From Echinostoma caproni (Eukaryota; Platyhelminthes; Trematoda; Plagiorchiida; Echinostomatidae), in assembly GCA_900618425.1 (NCBI GenBank), contig UZAN01039789.1, forward strand, positions 2,171 to 66,170: 64,000 nt of DNA, read 5' to 3'. Shown here piece after piece: positions 20,681-33,692 of the stretch. The notes under the pieces were generated by a model. It worked only from the letters and a program-made list of their open reading frames with translations, did no database searches and was not told the DNA's origin. Made by a program: the position numbers and the translations under genes. Positions within the stretch are counted from its first letter, which is position 1, and each line of letters opens with the position of its first letter.

Positions 20681-23561
20681 TTTATTTCACTAATCCTAAC
20701 TTTTAATACTGGCATAAACTATGTATTTCGTTACGAAAGTTCTCTTAGACGACCATGCTGCAGAACGTGCAAAAAGTAATTACTGGAAATTACTGCATAA
20801 TTTATATTCCACAGAAATTTACGAAAATGGTTATTTCAGAAAAATTCATTATCTTTGAATCACAGGAGATTCAAACATGGACCTAAATTTTTACTGCGTG
20901 ATTAAGATCCATGTGTGTGCAACCGTATTGTGGATCTAAATTCCAAAGTATACCCAAGTATTGTTCCTCAAGAGGCTAAGGTGCATTGCGTAATCGGTGA
21001 TAGGTAATAAACAACATTTTTCGCAAACTGAATTCTCCATTCCAATATCTTCTTAAAGATAAGATATTTCCGTTGTATATCGTGATCAGCAGCGTTAGAG
21101 ATTGCAATGCCTTAGAAAATGTATACTCTAAATATCTGAGTCAACGGATTCAGCTGCGTCCATTTACTGGTCTAACGTGTTCTACTTTAAGCTAAATGTG
21201 AAGAATCAATATTTTGACACAACTAATAAAGCAGTGTTTCTAATGGATTTCGAACAAACAGAAATCCCGTTGAAATTGACTGAGATGCGGTAAGCACCTA
21301 CTCGGATATTGGGTTTCTACTCCATGAATGAGGATGACAGCACCCAAAGATGATGGCTTGCGTTTGGTTGAAAAACCTGAAGCACATCATGAACAATCAA
21401 ATATGTCTAAGCTAGGAATACCGTTACAAAACTAATTGCAATAACAAATGGTTAATTCTATATATAACCATAGTTGTTTCATAGAATCCATTAAATGGGA
21501 ATGGAATAGAAATTTTAGTGTCTCAATTCAGTTTACTTTCAGGGGTTTCTACAGGATCAAATAATTATTAAACATCGTTAACCATAAGGTAGCTGAGTAT
21601 CAAAGTTGGGACTAAATCGTTGAGTGCTTTTAAAGAAACCATCTATCATTACTTGATTTTTTGTCGATTCTAGTGTCACGTATAATTCGCAAGTTTTCCG
21701 AATCGAGCTCGATAGCCTTTTGAACAATGGGGGCATTGCGGCCACTAGCGTCGTGGACAATTGTCAACTTAGGCAGTCAAACAGTCTAGCCCAGATCACT
21801 TTCAACAGTTCGTGCCCGATCGGCAATATGCGACACGGTTGTTTACTTTAGAACGGCTTTTGTTTCGTTTGGTGACGTAATGCATTTACTTTCTTTTAGA
21901 AGAAAAGGGCAATAAAAAATGTAAAACTGGCTGCTAAATATACGACTGCCAAAAGAAATTATTGTCACGATGACAATGTTTTTAGTCGCATCCTATCGAT
22001 GGAGCTATCATAGCGTGATAACGGAGGCGTCTATAAACAGATGGATATATCCAATTCCAAGGAAATAATTAGCAAATATTCATGAACATATTTGAAAATC
22101 CTATTGTCGCAGTAAAAACCAGATGACATTTGCCGGAACCAGGGGAAACGTCCATACCGGTAGTAGAAGATTTGAACTTGAATGCCCACAAAACAGAGCG
22201 CATGTAAGCTGACAGGAATGATTTATGCAACCAGTTGTTTGTCTTTTTTGCGTTTGAGAGCAGCAGTGGCAGTGAAAAGCTAGGCGATGGAATCCATTGA
22301 GGCTTGGAGCAAAGTTGGTTTAACACATCAGTGGCTGTGATTGAAACTATTTGATTACACATTTAGCAAGTTACCCCTCCCCACCACGTCCGGACAAAAA
22401 CACTTTCGAATTTCATACTGCCAGAGTAAGGAAGGCACTAACCACGTTGATAAAGTATGCCTGCATTAATTTTAATCTCCAACTTCACTAGCAAAATTCA
22501 CTCTACCTAAGTTTAATGTGAAAGAAGAATTCTGTGATGAGTTGTGTGAGAAATTGGTTACTGAAGCCTTGTTTTATCTAAAACAGAAAATATTTCTTAA
22601 ATCACAATTAAAATAATACGTGACTCTGAGAGTAATTTGTAGACATGATAACTAGCTACCGTACAAGAACATATATACATGTGGGATCTAGCATTTGAGA
22701 CAAATAGTAACTGGGTAAATGTGCTCAGCGTAGTTTACATCTTAATTATAATGTAAGGTACTATGGTCATTACCATTGTATTACAGTTGAAAAACACAAT
22801 ATGATGGTGTATGTATTAGTGAACTGGGAAAATGGCAGTATTATTTCACATTAGACGGAAAGGATAAACGGAAATTAACACCTACGTTTGCTTGATACTA
22901 GCAACCGTAACTTCTGCCTCGGATTCCACCCACTGAACATGCCATTATTGAAGCCGTTGGTTACTAGCTCTCTTGCCGTGATGATTATAATCTATGATAC
23001 TTCTTATTTAGGACTGAAACAATCCTGAAGATGGTATGTAGGTCAATTTTACTCCACATATCATGACATAGATTTGCTTTCACGCTTACGTTAAGGTTAC
23101 CGATTGGTCACTGTCCCAATGTAGGTGTTTGCGAATGATGGACCCCTTTCATGCCCCACAACCTGCACTAGATTTTTCAATACTCATCAGGAGTTAGTAC
23201 CATATATGTGCTCATGCCGACCCTCGAATCATAAAAATTCCGATTTGAAATGAACTAACAAGGATGAGACGAACACAACAAGCCAATCCTATGCAGATCC
23301 ATTCGGTAGGGAAATTGTATTAATTATTTAAATATCTTTAAACATTTTTGTTCACGGGTTTCGTAATTCAACTGAAAAAGTTTTTTTGCAGCTGTATCAA
23401 TGAGGCTTCCTGCGCATATTGGATACAAACGTTATAACTCGGGTAACAGAAAACGTTATTAGGCAGCATTTGCTGTTATTTGAGCCGGCAGACTTGATTG
23501 CTAATGATAATCCCAGAGTTCTTAGAGTACTAAACTCAATAATTATAGTTGCGGTCTTTAG
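20681..23561. other. No supported gene
   Basis: Non-coding on the evidence available. A 97-codon minus-strand open segment (22362-22069) lacks a convincing donor and is within the length expected by chance. Confidence 0.5.
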
Positions 23562-23693
23562 ATAAGCACTTCATTTATTATGAAGGATGATGAGAAGACT
23601 TTCCGTAAGTTCATCGTACAAGACAAATGGGACCGCGAAAACGAAGCTCCTCGGAGAAGCACGCGTGTGCCTGGTCCTCGGTCTAACAAATAA
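23562..23693 (+). CDS. Candidate terminal exon, charged C-terminus
   Basis: After GCGGTCTTTAG the frame is open for 43 codons to TAA. The product is strongly charged, with KDDEKTFRKFIVQDKWDREN and then PRRSTRVPG. A TTCC|GTAAGT at 23605 could be a donor, making a 43-nt exon instead. An AATAAA overlaps the stop codon. A longer open segment in another frame over the same bases reads less like protein. Confidence 0.38.
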   Translation: MSTSFIMKDDEKTFRKFIVQDKWDRENEAPRRSTRVPGPRSNK

Positions 23694-23944
23694 ATTAACA
23701 TATGCAAAATCGCCAACGAGATCAACGGCTTACTTTAGTTTCTATGTCATTAATCAGTATTATGTAGGAGGTTATTTCGTCAAATTGGTGGAGTTTACCG
23801 AGCACGCTGGTCAATTGACCACTGGTTCACGGTCAAAACTCGGTGAAACTTATGTAGCTTTAACACATTTGCTTTTGCAAAGCACTAAAATCAGGAGAGG
23901 AATTCATATTTCATAACTGGCTGGAATGAGAATTTCGTTTATAG

Positions 23945-24004
23945 GTTGAACATCAGATTATCGTGTTTTATCCGCGTCACCTTTACGAAAGCCTCCAGAT
24001 TCAG
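23945..24004 (+). CDS. Candidate internal exon (60 nt)
   Basis: Acceptor TTTCGTTTATAG and donor TTCAG|GTACTA enclose exactly 20 open codons, VEHQIIVFYPRHLYESLQIQ, phase 0 at both ends. It joins in phase to the segment starting 24058 across a 53-nt GT-AG intron. No family is recognised. Confidence 0.4.
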
Positions 24005-24057
24005 GTACTAATCAAATTGAACTGTGGCATGAGCAAGTTGTTGGAGGTTACTTTCAG

Positions 24058-24255
24058 CCCACTATGGGTCCCATCATTGTGAAGGAAACTTTTCTTGAAG
24101 TTAGTTCATTTGTCCGGAGGAAAACGAAACCCTTCTCCAAATCTAGGGTATTTTATGCTGACGATCCAAATAAAACATCCGTGCCAGTCACAGTTCTCCT
24201 CGTCGCGCAACATCCGAATCAGAGAAATCAGAAATCGCTCCAAAAAATTGACTAG
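24058..24255 (+). CDS. Candidate exon following a 53-nt intron
   Basis: Acceptor GGTTACTTTCAG leads in phase 0 into 65 open codons to TAG. The product includes GPIIVKETFLEVSSFVRR and TSVPVTVLLVAQHP, suggesting beta structure. The YADD string within it has no reverse-transcriptase context. Together with 23945-24004 it makes a two-exon, phase-consistent model on the plus strand. Confidence 0.4.
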   Translation, partial: PTMGPIIVKETFLEVSSFVRRKTKPFSKSRVFYADDPNKTSVPVTVLLVAQHPNQRNQKSLQKID

Positions 24256-26770
24256 AACTTTGGAGTCATTCCCTCACCTGAATGTGCATCTCTGGAAGTC
24301 CCCAGCAGCTTACCTTGCTTCTGCATCCACAAGTGATTCTTTCAGGCACGGGCTGGGTGAATTGCTATTATAATGTTCGATATCCATGGAGGTACCCGGA
24401 ACAGTGAAAGTTCGTTGCAATTTCCATCTGTCCTTTCTCCGGTCAATCTATTCGGTTGTGCCCAAGCCCTATGGCAAAAGAAAAGCTCATGCTTGTGAGC
24501 ATTCACATTGATGAAAGGCTGGCATTGTCCAAATATCGCATCCCACACTTCTCCAACTGCAGACGTAACAAACCATTAGACCATTTCAGTGCATAGTAAA
24601 ATAAGCATATATTCGATCTGAATAAAACGTGATTTAAAACTGGAATAGCACAAAAATTTGAACAAAACTTCATCCTTTTATGGACTACACGATTAGAGCA
24701 AAATAAAAGGAAGTACCGATCAGAATACTTTGAACGCTTTGACCGTTTATTCACACGAGTGCAACTATTAAGGATCTTGATTGGAGCAAAGATTGTTTTG
24801 AATAATTAATATTACTCCAATACGTTTATGTATAAACATAGAACCTCGGATATAGAGCGGGTGATATTGAATTACGTGGAATAGTTATTGAGTCTGTGCA
24901 TTGGTGCACATTTTTCAATCAGTTCTACTCTGGGGGAGGGGGTTCCGCTGGTTTTCCTTTGATCGTGCGATCCATTCCCCAGGGAATATGTGTTATTGTG
25001 TTGTTATATGTTCGGGGACAGCATAAGGGTTTTGGTCAAAGACCCATAGGCGACAAACAGCTTGCGTTAAACGTTTCGCTGAATATAGTTCGGGGGTGGA
25101 GTGTCTAATACGTATGGCTTCAGTTATTGCTAGCGTGTGTATTGTAACATTTTCAGATCATTGGAGTGGTCAGAATGAGCGCTTTATCTGCGTTCTATAT
25201 ACGTTTTAGTAGAGCGTTTTTCATCAAGTTCTTGGAAATTTCAACACAAGATATTATATCAGGTTTTCTATTTGTTTATCTTACTTTGAAAGCCTAGATT
25301 TCACACGCTACAAACGTGGTATTATACAGATTCATCACAGCTTTTACTAGGGAAATAAAGCGAAAAGACTATCCAACCGTTTGCTACAACCTTTCTTGAG
25401 GAACTGGATGGTTTTGCGCAGAGTTACACGTGCTCGGTAGTTGATCCAATTAGCAGTTACAGTCAGTTAGGCAAAATACCGTAATCGCCATGCCCGAGCT
25501 TTCATCACAATGAATTCGGTGAATAAGCAAACCGATTATTCCTAAAAAGAATGACTCAGTTACATAGTGCCTCCAAGGTTGTTCAGTGTTACGTGCTCGA
25601 TGAACATCGCCTTGTGCATAAACCGACTCTCCCATCCACGTGGAATACTCCGCTTATAACACGACAAGACAGACTATCCATGACAAATATATGTGAATAT
25701 ACTGCGCATATGAGGAAATCTCCCTAAATTGGTTCCAATGGTGCGCCCACTATTACTCTTTGGTTGACAAATTATTAGATTCAATGGAATTTGAAGTGTA
25801 CGGAACCAAAATTTATCGTGGCACTTCTGTACGCATCTCTTGTTCATATTGTTATCTGTCAGATTGTTAGTGATCCCCTGAATGATTTTAATCAAGGGTA
25901 TATTTGTGAAACGTGATGCCATAGCCAGGGGAGAACAGCAGATTCATATCACTTGGTGCCCCAACAAACATAAGCGCACTTTTTACACAATTTAAACACA
26001 AGCGTTTCTGTTTAAGTTTAATAAATTTATATAGCTATTAAACAACCGAATGGCCATAAATTTCTCATCGATCGAGTTTTGTGAATTGCCTGGGAGTGCA
26101 TGGAACATTCCTTTTCTACTCTCATGTAGTTCACTACAAACCCATCCTTCACGATTGGGCTGTTTGAGCATCCCAGAGAATTGTTCAACCTTGATGGATC
26201 GAGTTCTGTTTCCTGGGAACGGTTCCTTTGTCTGGATTCATCGATATTGTTTGTTCATTCCTTCAAAATGATTTTTGTGACGGAGTTATTCATATAATAA
26301 AACCGCAATTTCTGACTAAAACAGATTTTTGGTTAGAACACCAACTCAGTTTAATTTTTTTTGAACAAAAATTTGGGTCCAATAATAAAACTGCGATCTG
26401 CATGCTTCTTAGGCTCATACCAGGTAGGCTGTGGATAAATGTGTGTTAGTGGTTATAGAAAGTTCCTTGAGCTATTTATTATAAAAATGTCTGCCTCCGG
26501 GAAAATGTGACTTTCTCGTTGATTCAATGAGAGGGTGAATAATGACACATTCCCTGAGAGCATAACACCCCATTATCTTAGAATTTAGACAAACGCAAGG
26601 GAAACACATAACTTCCCCTCAACAAAAAAGTCACGGTTCGTAAAAGTACAGTCATGAGCGAGTTCAACACAGAGTACACTGGGTACACTAGAAATTTTCA
26701 GCTATTGAAGCATGCCGATACTTGTGGTCAGAAAACCTTTTACGACCAAAAGTGTTTTCATTTATTTATA
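24256..26770. other. No supported gene
   Basis: AT-rich non-coding. Open segments near 24.5 kb (-), 24.9 kb (+) and 26.05 kb (+) lack paired splice sites. Confidence 0.5.
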
Positions 26771-27781
26771 ATCAAAGTCGAAACGTGAATAAATTTCCCT
26801 TCAATATCTCGCTTCCGGCATTTACATACATAGTTCGATTGGTCGGTATAATAATACAAGGCCCAGGTTGATGTTGGATGTGTGTCTGTGTGCAAAATGT
26901 TCTGCTGAAATCAAAACCAGATGGTGGAAAAGCACAACAGGCTAGAAAGAAGGCGGTGTTTGTCAACGTTCCCTTCAGGAGAGACGGCATTGTAAATTCT
27001 AGAATGTTGGTTATTCAAAGCCATTGCCAACTATTTTCTCGTGGTACATTTAAGACTCTTATAGAGGACCTAGCCGTTCATTGTTCAACAGCTCCAGGAT
27101 AAATTGTCTCACCAGTCTCAATCTTTTGTTCTATATCAGTTCACGTGCCCTTGTAGTGCCTGCTATATCGGACACCCAACGAGGTGTTTGTCCAAGAGAA
27201 TATCCGAACATTGTGCTGCCGCTCCTCGAAAAAGAAAAGTGAGAAGCTTGAACAGCTCAACAACATTTCGTCGACAGTGGACACAGAATTGACCCAGAAA
27301 CATTTACAAGTTTCCTCAGCGCACCTAAGGTCCACACCAAAAGATTACGTAAGAAGATTCTGACAACTGCGGAATCCATAGCAATTAGGACCATGAAGCA
27401 AGAGTTGTGCAAGCTACGTTATCTGGTTCAGACGCTGCTGTTACCATGGCCATAAGAACAATTACCCATATCTCTATTTGACACCTACTCTCTTCCTCCC
27501 TCCATTCCTAATTTAATGTCTCTCTTCGCATACCTCCACACCTGTTTTATTCATTCTTGATTAAAACCTTGCATATCGTTTCCAGGTTACACAACTTTAT
27601 CCCGCTTTTTTCTATCGCGTTATCGTGACCCCATAGCTTGTTGTCAACCGAACATTTTACACACCGACATTCACTTAACTTTAGCCTAGGCCTTGTAATA
27701 GTCTACTGACTAATCGAACTATATGTGTAAATGCCTGAAGCGAGATATCGAATAGAAATTTCTTTCCGTTTCGACTTTGTC
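26771..27781 (+). mobile_element. Penelope-like element fragment with inverted ends
   Basis: A polymerase 3' fragment is flanked by inverted copies of one terminal sequence. Positions 26771-26868 on the minus strand match 27682-27781 on the plus strand at roughly 80 percent by eye. Shared blocks include AATCGAACTAT, AAGCGAGATAT and GTTTCGACTTTG. Penelope-like retroelements often carry such terminal repeats in direct or inverted orientation. The 5' part of the polymerase is missing, so this is a truncated copy. Confidence 0.75.
26878..27455 (+). pseudogene. Penelope-like polymerase C-terminus with GIY-YIG remnant
   Basis: Three pieces lie in three frames. First, KKAVFVNVPFRRDGI is typical of the region after the RT core. 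Second, at 27134-27172, YQFTCPCSACYIG is the paired-Cys and YIG part of the GIY-YIG endonuclease, followed by RCLSKRISEH. Third comes ESIAIRTMKQELCKLRYLV, ending LLLPWP and stop at 27453. The endonuclease nicks target DNA in intact elements. Frameshifts between the pieces and a missing RT core make it inactive. Confidence 0.8.
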
Positions 27782-28151
27782 CTTACACATCACTGGGAAT
27801 AATTTACGAATTCATAAGCATTCCTTTTCTATTGAGCACCTACAACTGAACCATATATCTGAAGCGACATTAGTGAAACCCCAGCTGCACAGAGATGAAA
27901 ATTCAACGTGTAAATACGGTGAATAAAGTTCTATTTTATTCTTCCAGCAAATAGGTCTAATGTTCACTTTTATGTTACGGCGGATTGTGTGTGCATTTTT
28001 GAAACCTGTTTTAACCGAATTCGTGTCTTTGTTGTATGTGTGGAGATATTCCTGAGATTTCAATACTGATCAATGTCGTGGTTCTCGTAGAAAATCTCAA
28101 ATTACCTTTTTACACACTTATAATGCCGTTGATTTGTTATTTGTCGAATAG
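27782..28151. other. No supported gene
   Basis: AT-rich non-coding flank of the Penelope-like fragment. Confidence 0.5.
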
Positions 28152-28332
28152 ACCAACCGTGTATCACTGTGCAAAGATCCCATTTCCATCCATGCGAATA
28201 GTGTTTATGAATTCACATGTGTACGTTAGGTTACTTAAGATCACGGATCTTGAAACACACCCAAGAATGTTTCTGACGAATGAGGTTGAAAGAGTATACA
28301 GTGCCACGCGATTGAAGTTGTCCACACAGTGA
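28152..28332 (+). CDS. Weak candidate exon
   Basis: After TTATTTGTCGAATAG the frame is open for about 60 codons to TGA. The product includes VYVRLLKITDLETHPRMFL and NEVERVYSATRLK. The acceptor is moderate and no donor is evident. No family is recognised. Confidence 0.27.
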
Positions 28333-31266
28333 ATCCATTCCTTGATTGAAACCGACATTCACGCTAAATTTAAACCAGTAGATGAATTAAGGATAATGAG
28401 CAATTCTACAGATAATGACGAGAGAATTGTAGGATAATTACAAGCGACAGCATGATGTGAACAGTCGCGACAAAAATGCACAAGCTAAGTAAAGCGAACG
28501 GAGAAGAAAGACAGAAATAGGTATTCTAAAATCTAGTTTGGTGAAATTGATTGAAAACAATCGAACAGATTTGACTAACGCCCGTTTTTTTCCAGACTGT
28601 GTCTGATTTGTGTCATTGAATTGCTTTGAATGCTAAGAAGGAGGTGTTGATGGCTATGCCTCAGGAGCAAGTATTTCTATCTTAAAAGGGCCAGGAAGTT
28701 TCATTTCATGATACGAATTTTTCTGACTGCATCAGGTCACCACGAGGACTGTTGTTGATTTACTTTCAACCACAGAAATAACTCCCACCTACTGACATGG
28801 CGTTATTAGGATTATTAGGAATAATTATTTATTCCACTGGACGTATTTCTTGGCTTCTTGGGAACCAAACATTTGCAAAGTTGAATGGCCAATGGAGCGT
28901 TCATCTTTACTCGAAGAAAACTTGTTTTCATTTTAAACGGTCTGATTTCAGTCAACTAGTACTGAAGCTTCTCTTAAGCCTCATGTCAACTGAGCAGTGT
29001 TTAAATCACTGAAAATTGCAACAGCTCTAGACTGGTCAACAAATTCCAGTTGTAGATCAGTAAGGTGCCTTGAACCTATGTTCCCGGAAAACATGCATGC
29101 AAACACAATAGCATTCACTCAAAACATATTTTATTTTCTTGGAAGCTGACCATTAGTCAAGGTTTGTAACCGTGGCTTTACACCTTTCGTGGACTAATCA
29201 AAACAAGCGAATGTATTTTGTTATGTAATGCTATAACCAGTAATGTGTCTGCTGATTTGAGGCAAACGGTTCCGCTCAGGTTTTATAGAAGAAATCCGTA
29301 TATTTGACCAATATTATTTTGTTCATAGTAAGATGTAAGTTTTTTGAGTTGTGAAAGTTTAGTGACCTCGGTGGTAACCCACACAAGGACGTCTCTTTTA
29401 ACAAATAAAAACAGAATTCAATTCGCCAAACAACATAAATTGAATAATAACGTGTCTTTTTATTTTACTTTCTGTAACGTGCATATTCTCCTTAAATAAT
29501 GGAACTCCCCAAAACTCTGCATCATATCGTGGCAGTGGGTTTTAATCCCTCAGACATATCAGCTACTGAGAATCCAACAGAATGCCACAATGAGGATCAG
29601 CTGCGCACACCACAACAATTTTGAGTTTGTCATTATCTGCAGTAGGTAAAATGCGATCTTCATTCGGATGTCAGAATTTTTCAGAAATCATAAATGCTTG
29701 AAGTGGAAATCTTTTAGGCTCACATCTTTCAAATTATGTGTCTCTAATTATTAGAACGCAGCAATCTGTCGTTGTAAACGGGTAAAGTCATTTTATCCTA
29801 AACATTTATCAGGATTACCATTTGGCTGACACTTAGCTGACACTTGGCGAATATCGCAATATGCATTTTCTCCAAACTGCTAATAAACTTACAAAGTGCT
29901 GTCTGTAAAAATGTTACATTCTGTACTTCAGTTAAGAGAGTACTAGAAGCTAAAAGAAATTCTGATCTTTTGAAGAACCAATGTTTGTTTTCAAATGTTT
30001 CGTTCAATGTGTTCCCCATTATTAATTTTATCTGCTTCTGGTAAACTGAGTTACTACGTACTGTACATATTCAAGGCGAATCGTTTTCACTCATTATTCG
30101 GATAGCATTTGGAAACATGTATGAGACGGTCATACCCGAACTCAGTCATTCTTTTGAGTCTCTCGAAAGGTGTCCTGTTTCACCGTAACGCTACTAGTAC
30201 AAGAAACTTTTTGATGTATGTCACATGAATAAGTCAAAACAATTGCATAATAGATGTATCCTATTTAATTACCTATTGCAAATATAAGAAATAAGTTAAC
30301 TGGAAAAGAACCCGTAGAATCAAAAGAAACATTCACCCGTATCAAGTTGAGAACACTCTATGTAGACAGTTTCTCAGAGTTGTGGACCAAACACTGGCCG
30401 TGATTACTATGTATAGATCTGATCACATACCAATACATTTGACAATCTTCTTTCAGTTAAACCAGGTTTGCAGTCTGGATGGGTTTGGTCTTTTAAAGCT
30501 CTGTCGATATAGTTTCCCACGATGTACTTCGAAGCAGTCTTCGGTTCATCGATTAAGATCAACTTGCTGTCCACAACCGCCCAAAAAGGTTCATAATGGG
30601 TGACAGAACCCCCATCAACTTGTAATGTTCATAAGTTCCTTTTATTTGTGCATCTGTCCTGCAGCTCAGCAAGCTATCATATTCCCGTCCATTATTCGTT
30701 TTATTATTTTCAATGTGGATAAGACATTTTTGTTTGAATAATGACATCCTCTGCGATAATCGAAATATTCTTTATTACATCGTTCGTGTACTTCCACGGA
30801 GCCATAGCAGTGTTTTTTTATCTCTTTATCCACCTCCATGTTTCTTCAGGTCTTTCTTATCTAAATGCCAAACTTCCATCTATTAGAACAGCGATAGCTG
30901 TCTAAGTGACATAATGCTACATTGCATTCTTTCCCACGTTAAATCGTGCAGATCCCAACTATAAATTCCATCGCGGAGCAAAGGCCGTGTGAAGTGCAGG
31001 CAAGTGAATGGGCGTCAACTGAGCACAGCTAAAAAATATTGGGGATTCTGATGGCATTCTGCAGTAAATTCACAGAAGTGACCACAGTCATAGGCGGCTG
31101 AAAATATATGTGTATGACTGATACTGGTAAAGTGTTTCCTTCAGTTGGTGCCAGTGGTAAATATTCGAACCAAGGTTTTCGCACAAAACTATGTGTAGAG
31201 ATGGCCATGCGGTCACTATAGGGGGGAAATCTAGTTGATGAATTAAATTCGTGATTCTACAAATAG
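28333..31266. other. No supported gene
   Basis: AT-rich non-coding. Nothing recognised apart from scattered unsupported open segments. Confidence 0.5.
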
Positions 31267-31463
31267 CATTCAAAAGCTATAGCTTAAATCCAGATGAGTC
31301 TCTATATTTATATTTATCCTCCACGAGAAGAGAGAAGATAACAGTCCACGCGGTTCCTATTAGTTTACGTCATATTCCGTTTTCATTGCTGAAGGACGTG
31401 CCCCGAGATTTAATTGAGTATTGCTATTCCATCAACACACAAGCAAACAATACATTGTTGTGA
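31267..31463 (+). CDS. Candidate terminal exon, unknown protein
   Basis: After GTGATTCTACAAATAG the frame is open for about 65 codons to TGA. The product, with NPDESLYLYLSSTRREKI and LLKDVPRDLIEYCYSIN, has protein-like composition. The acceptor is moderate and no family is recognised. Confidence 0.3.
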
Positions 31464-31619
31464 GATCACTTCAGTTTTTCACCGCATAAAATGCTTCTCA
31501 TTTCATATATCCGAAAAACTTGTGATTTGTGACTTGAAGATTACTTTTTGCATTCGTTCCGTAGTAATTTTCGTGCAACCAAACCTAGGGGTAAGCAGTC
31601 GCATGTCTTCCAAATCTCG

Positions 31620-31995
31620 TGCGCACCCTAGAAATTCAACATATAGGAACATATTTGCGACTAGCTCGCATAAAGAAGGCTCGGTTGGCATTTGCTAACT
31701 TGATACATCTGTGGCGCCGTCACGACATCCGGCTGTCTGTGAAGGGTCGAGTGTATGCCGCGACAGTCCGGCCAGTCCTGCTATACGGTGCAGAAACTTG
31801 GCCATTAAGAAAACAAGATAAAGACAGACTGTCGGCGTTTGAACACCGCTGTCTACGCAGCATTGCACGAATCTGGTGGGGTAGCCGGATGAGCAATGCT
31901 GATGTTAGGGGTAGAGTTTTGGGTATCCGCGGTCTCCCACTGGAGCAAGTTATATGCGTGGTTAATGGTTGTTTAAACTGAACTGAACTGAACTA
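31620..31995 (+). mobile_element. RTE-like RT fragment with pentamer 3' tail
   Basis: An RTE-like C-terminal fragment is open from about 31660, with KKARLAFANLIHLWRR, VLLYGAETWPLR and IWWGSRMSNADVRGRVLG. At LEQV (near 31950) the match to the other copies ends. About 25 bp of other sequence leads into AACTG repeated three times plus AACTA (31976-31995). The N-terminal side also lacks the expected residues before KKARLAF. It looks like a short chimeric or internally deleted copy with a tail of the kind left by target-primed reverse transcription. Confidence 0.8.
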
Positions 31996-32384
31996 GCCCA
32001 GCTGTGTTCATTGAATATCATGGTTAAATGGTGGAAAGTGTTCCAAACGTAAATTGGTAATTCATGTTTCCTCGGATCGTGACTCTTGAGTTCACTTTTG
32101 GGGGCATCTGTTGATCAGTGGTATCGAGGTCACTTGTCAGCCGAACCCACTAGTGAAATGGTTTAACGGTGATTCTTAGGAATGAAGAGGGAGATAAAGT
32201 TTATCCTAAAAAATGTCTTCTATAAAACTAGGATTTCTGCTACGAAGCGTTTCCAGCCGTACGCTGAAAAACCAAATCTCAAATCATGCTGTTTGAATCC
32301 ATGAAACTTTTATTGGAAAATTATTGTAGCAATAAAATATTTCTTCAATTGTAAATTCCTTGTTTCAACGGAAATTGATAAATT

Positions 32385-32515
32385 GGCGGTGGTGGCCACG
32401 TGGTTAGGTCACCAACTTATGACCAAGGAGTCCCCGGTTCGAACTGCTCCACCGCCACCCGTCTTCTCAGGCAGCCGTTGTTGACTGTACATTTGTATAT
32501 TCAATAAATAAAAGA
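32385..32515 (+). repeat. tRNA-derived SINE-like repeat
   Basis: The first 72 nt resemble a tRNA. GGCGGTG (32385-32391) pairs perfectly with CACCGCC (32450-32456), a D-arm-like GGCC/GGTC is present, and GGTTCGAAC forms the T loop (B box). The anticodon and T stems do not pair well, so it is not a functional tRNA gene. About 50 nt of body end in TTTGTATATTCAATAAA (32492-32508), then an A-rich tail. The same ending occurs in the repeat at 57.9 kb. Confidence 0.75.
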
Positions 32516-33692
32516 GAAAGCAAAAAGACAGAGAGACAGACATTTATAAATATATCAAGCGGTCTGTGGGAAGGTATCATCGACGATCAAAAGGAAGGAA
32601 TAAAATTAAGGTGCTTTGGGGAGTTCTGATGGATGAATAGCCCATAAGAGACCAATCTGATGAACTATGCGGTTTTTTTATAATTTCCTCACAACGGATA
32701 CCAGTTGTTATCCTTTCACTACTGTACTATACTAATGTGGTTTTATAGTTTCTTCCATTACGTCCCTAACGACTTGTAGTCATTCTTCCATCATCCGATC
32801 AAATAATGCTGGTCGATGAGGGTAAGAAATTAATTCGAACAGTTGTGTGTTAAATCAACTGCAGGTAAAGATTGAACGATGCTTTTCTTTTTTGAGTTAT
32901 TTCTTATCTGTTCTAGGGTGAAACATCAAACAGACGTTTCATAGGTGCCTTATCCGCTGGTCACAATACTCGTATCTTTTAGGCAATTTAACTGATGTAA
33001 TTAATGATGGCGGTACGTATAGATGAAACAATCACAGTAGATTATGATTCGATAAATAAGTTATCTGAAATAGCTTGTACAATAATCGATACACATGAAT
33101 TGCTTGCTTGATTTGGGAAAATTTTACAAATATATAACCAATCAGTTGCTTTTCGCTTGTGATAAGGTCATCACAAACTGTTTTCGGGCCCATTTTGTGG
33201 TTTTAAAACAAACGCATTTGCATCCCGAAGTAATGTTCATAAAACGATAATTCCGTTCGTAGCTCTTGCGAATCCTATCAGGAGGGTGGGAAGCACAGAG
33301 AAACTTGACCGTTCGGAACCTTATTTACGTCACTGTCAACTGTTATTGATCGAGATCGTCTGCAGTAAAAAGCAAAATTTTATCACATGTATTTCTCGAG
33401 GCATGGTACATGTAACATGTGATTTTTATTGAGTAAGTCGATTGAAGCGAATGCCATAAAGTAATTCTGTCGCATATTGCTGAGAGAAATATGCCCGTGA
33501 ATCCAAGAGTTTGCACGAAACTTGTGTGCGCCTATTCGACAACTAACTTCCCTTGAATTCACTATATCAATCTCATTTTTCTCTGAATAACTAAAGCAAC
33601 TAACTAACTAACTAAAGGAACATAGATTTGACTGGCATCGAAGAAAACAGGTTTAGGAAATACCAGTAAAAGGTTTAATGCCTTTCACTCAC
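32516..33692. other. No supported gene; short tetramer run
   Basis: Non-coding. A short AACT/ACTA tetramer run lies at about 33595-33615. Confidence 0.5.

Noticed and set aside
22069..22362. 97-codon minus-strand open frame as a gene
   Set aside because: Such lengths are expected by chance in a 64-kb AT-rich window. No donor and only a moderate acceptor were found.
24160..24175. YADD string in a plus-strand open frame, suggesting a reverse transcriptase
   Set aside because: None of the flanking RT motifs are present. The surrounding residues do not fit any RT group.
32385..32456. Functional tRNA gene
   Set aside because: The acceptor stem is perfect and the T loop canonical, but the anticodon and T stems do not pair. 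A SINE body and shared tail follow.
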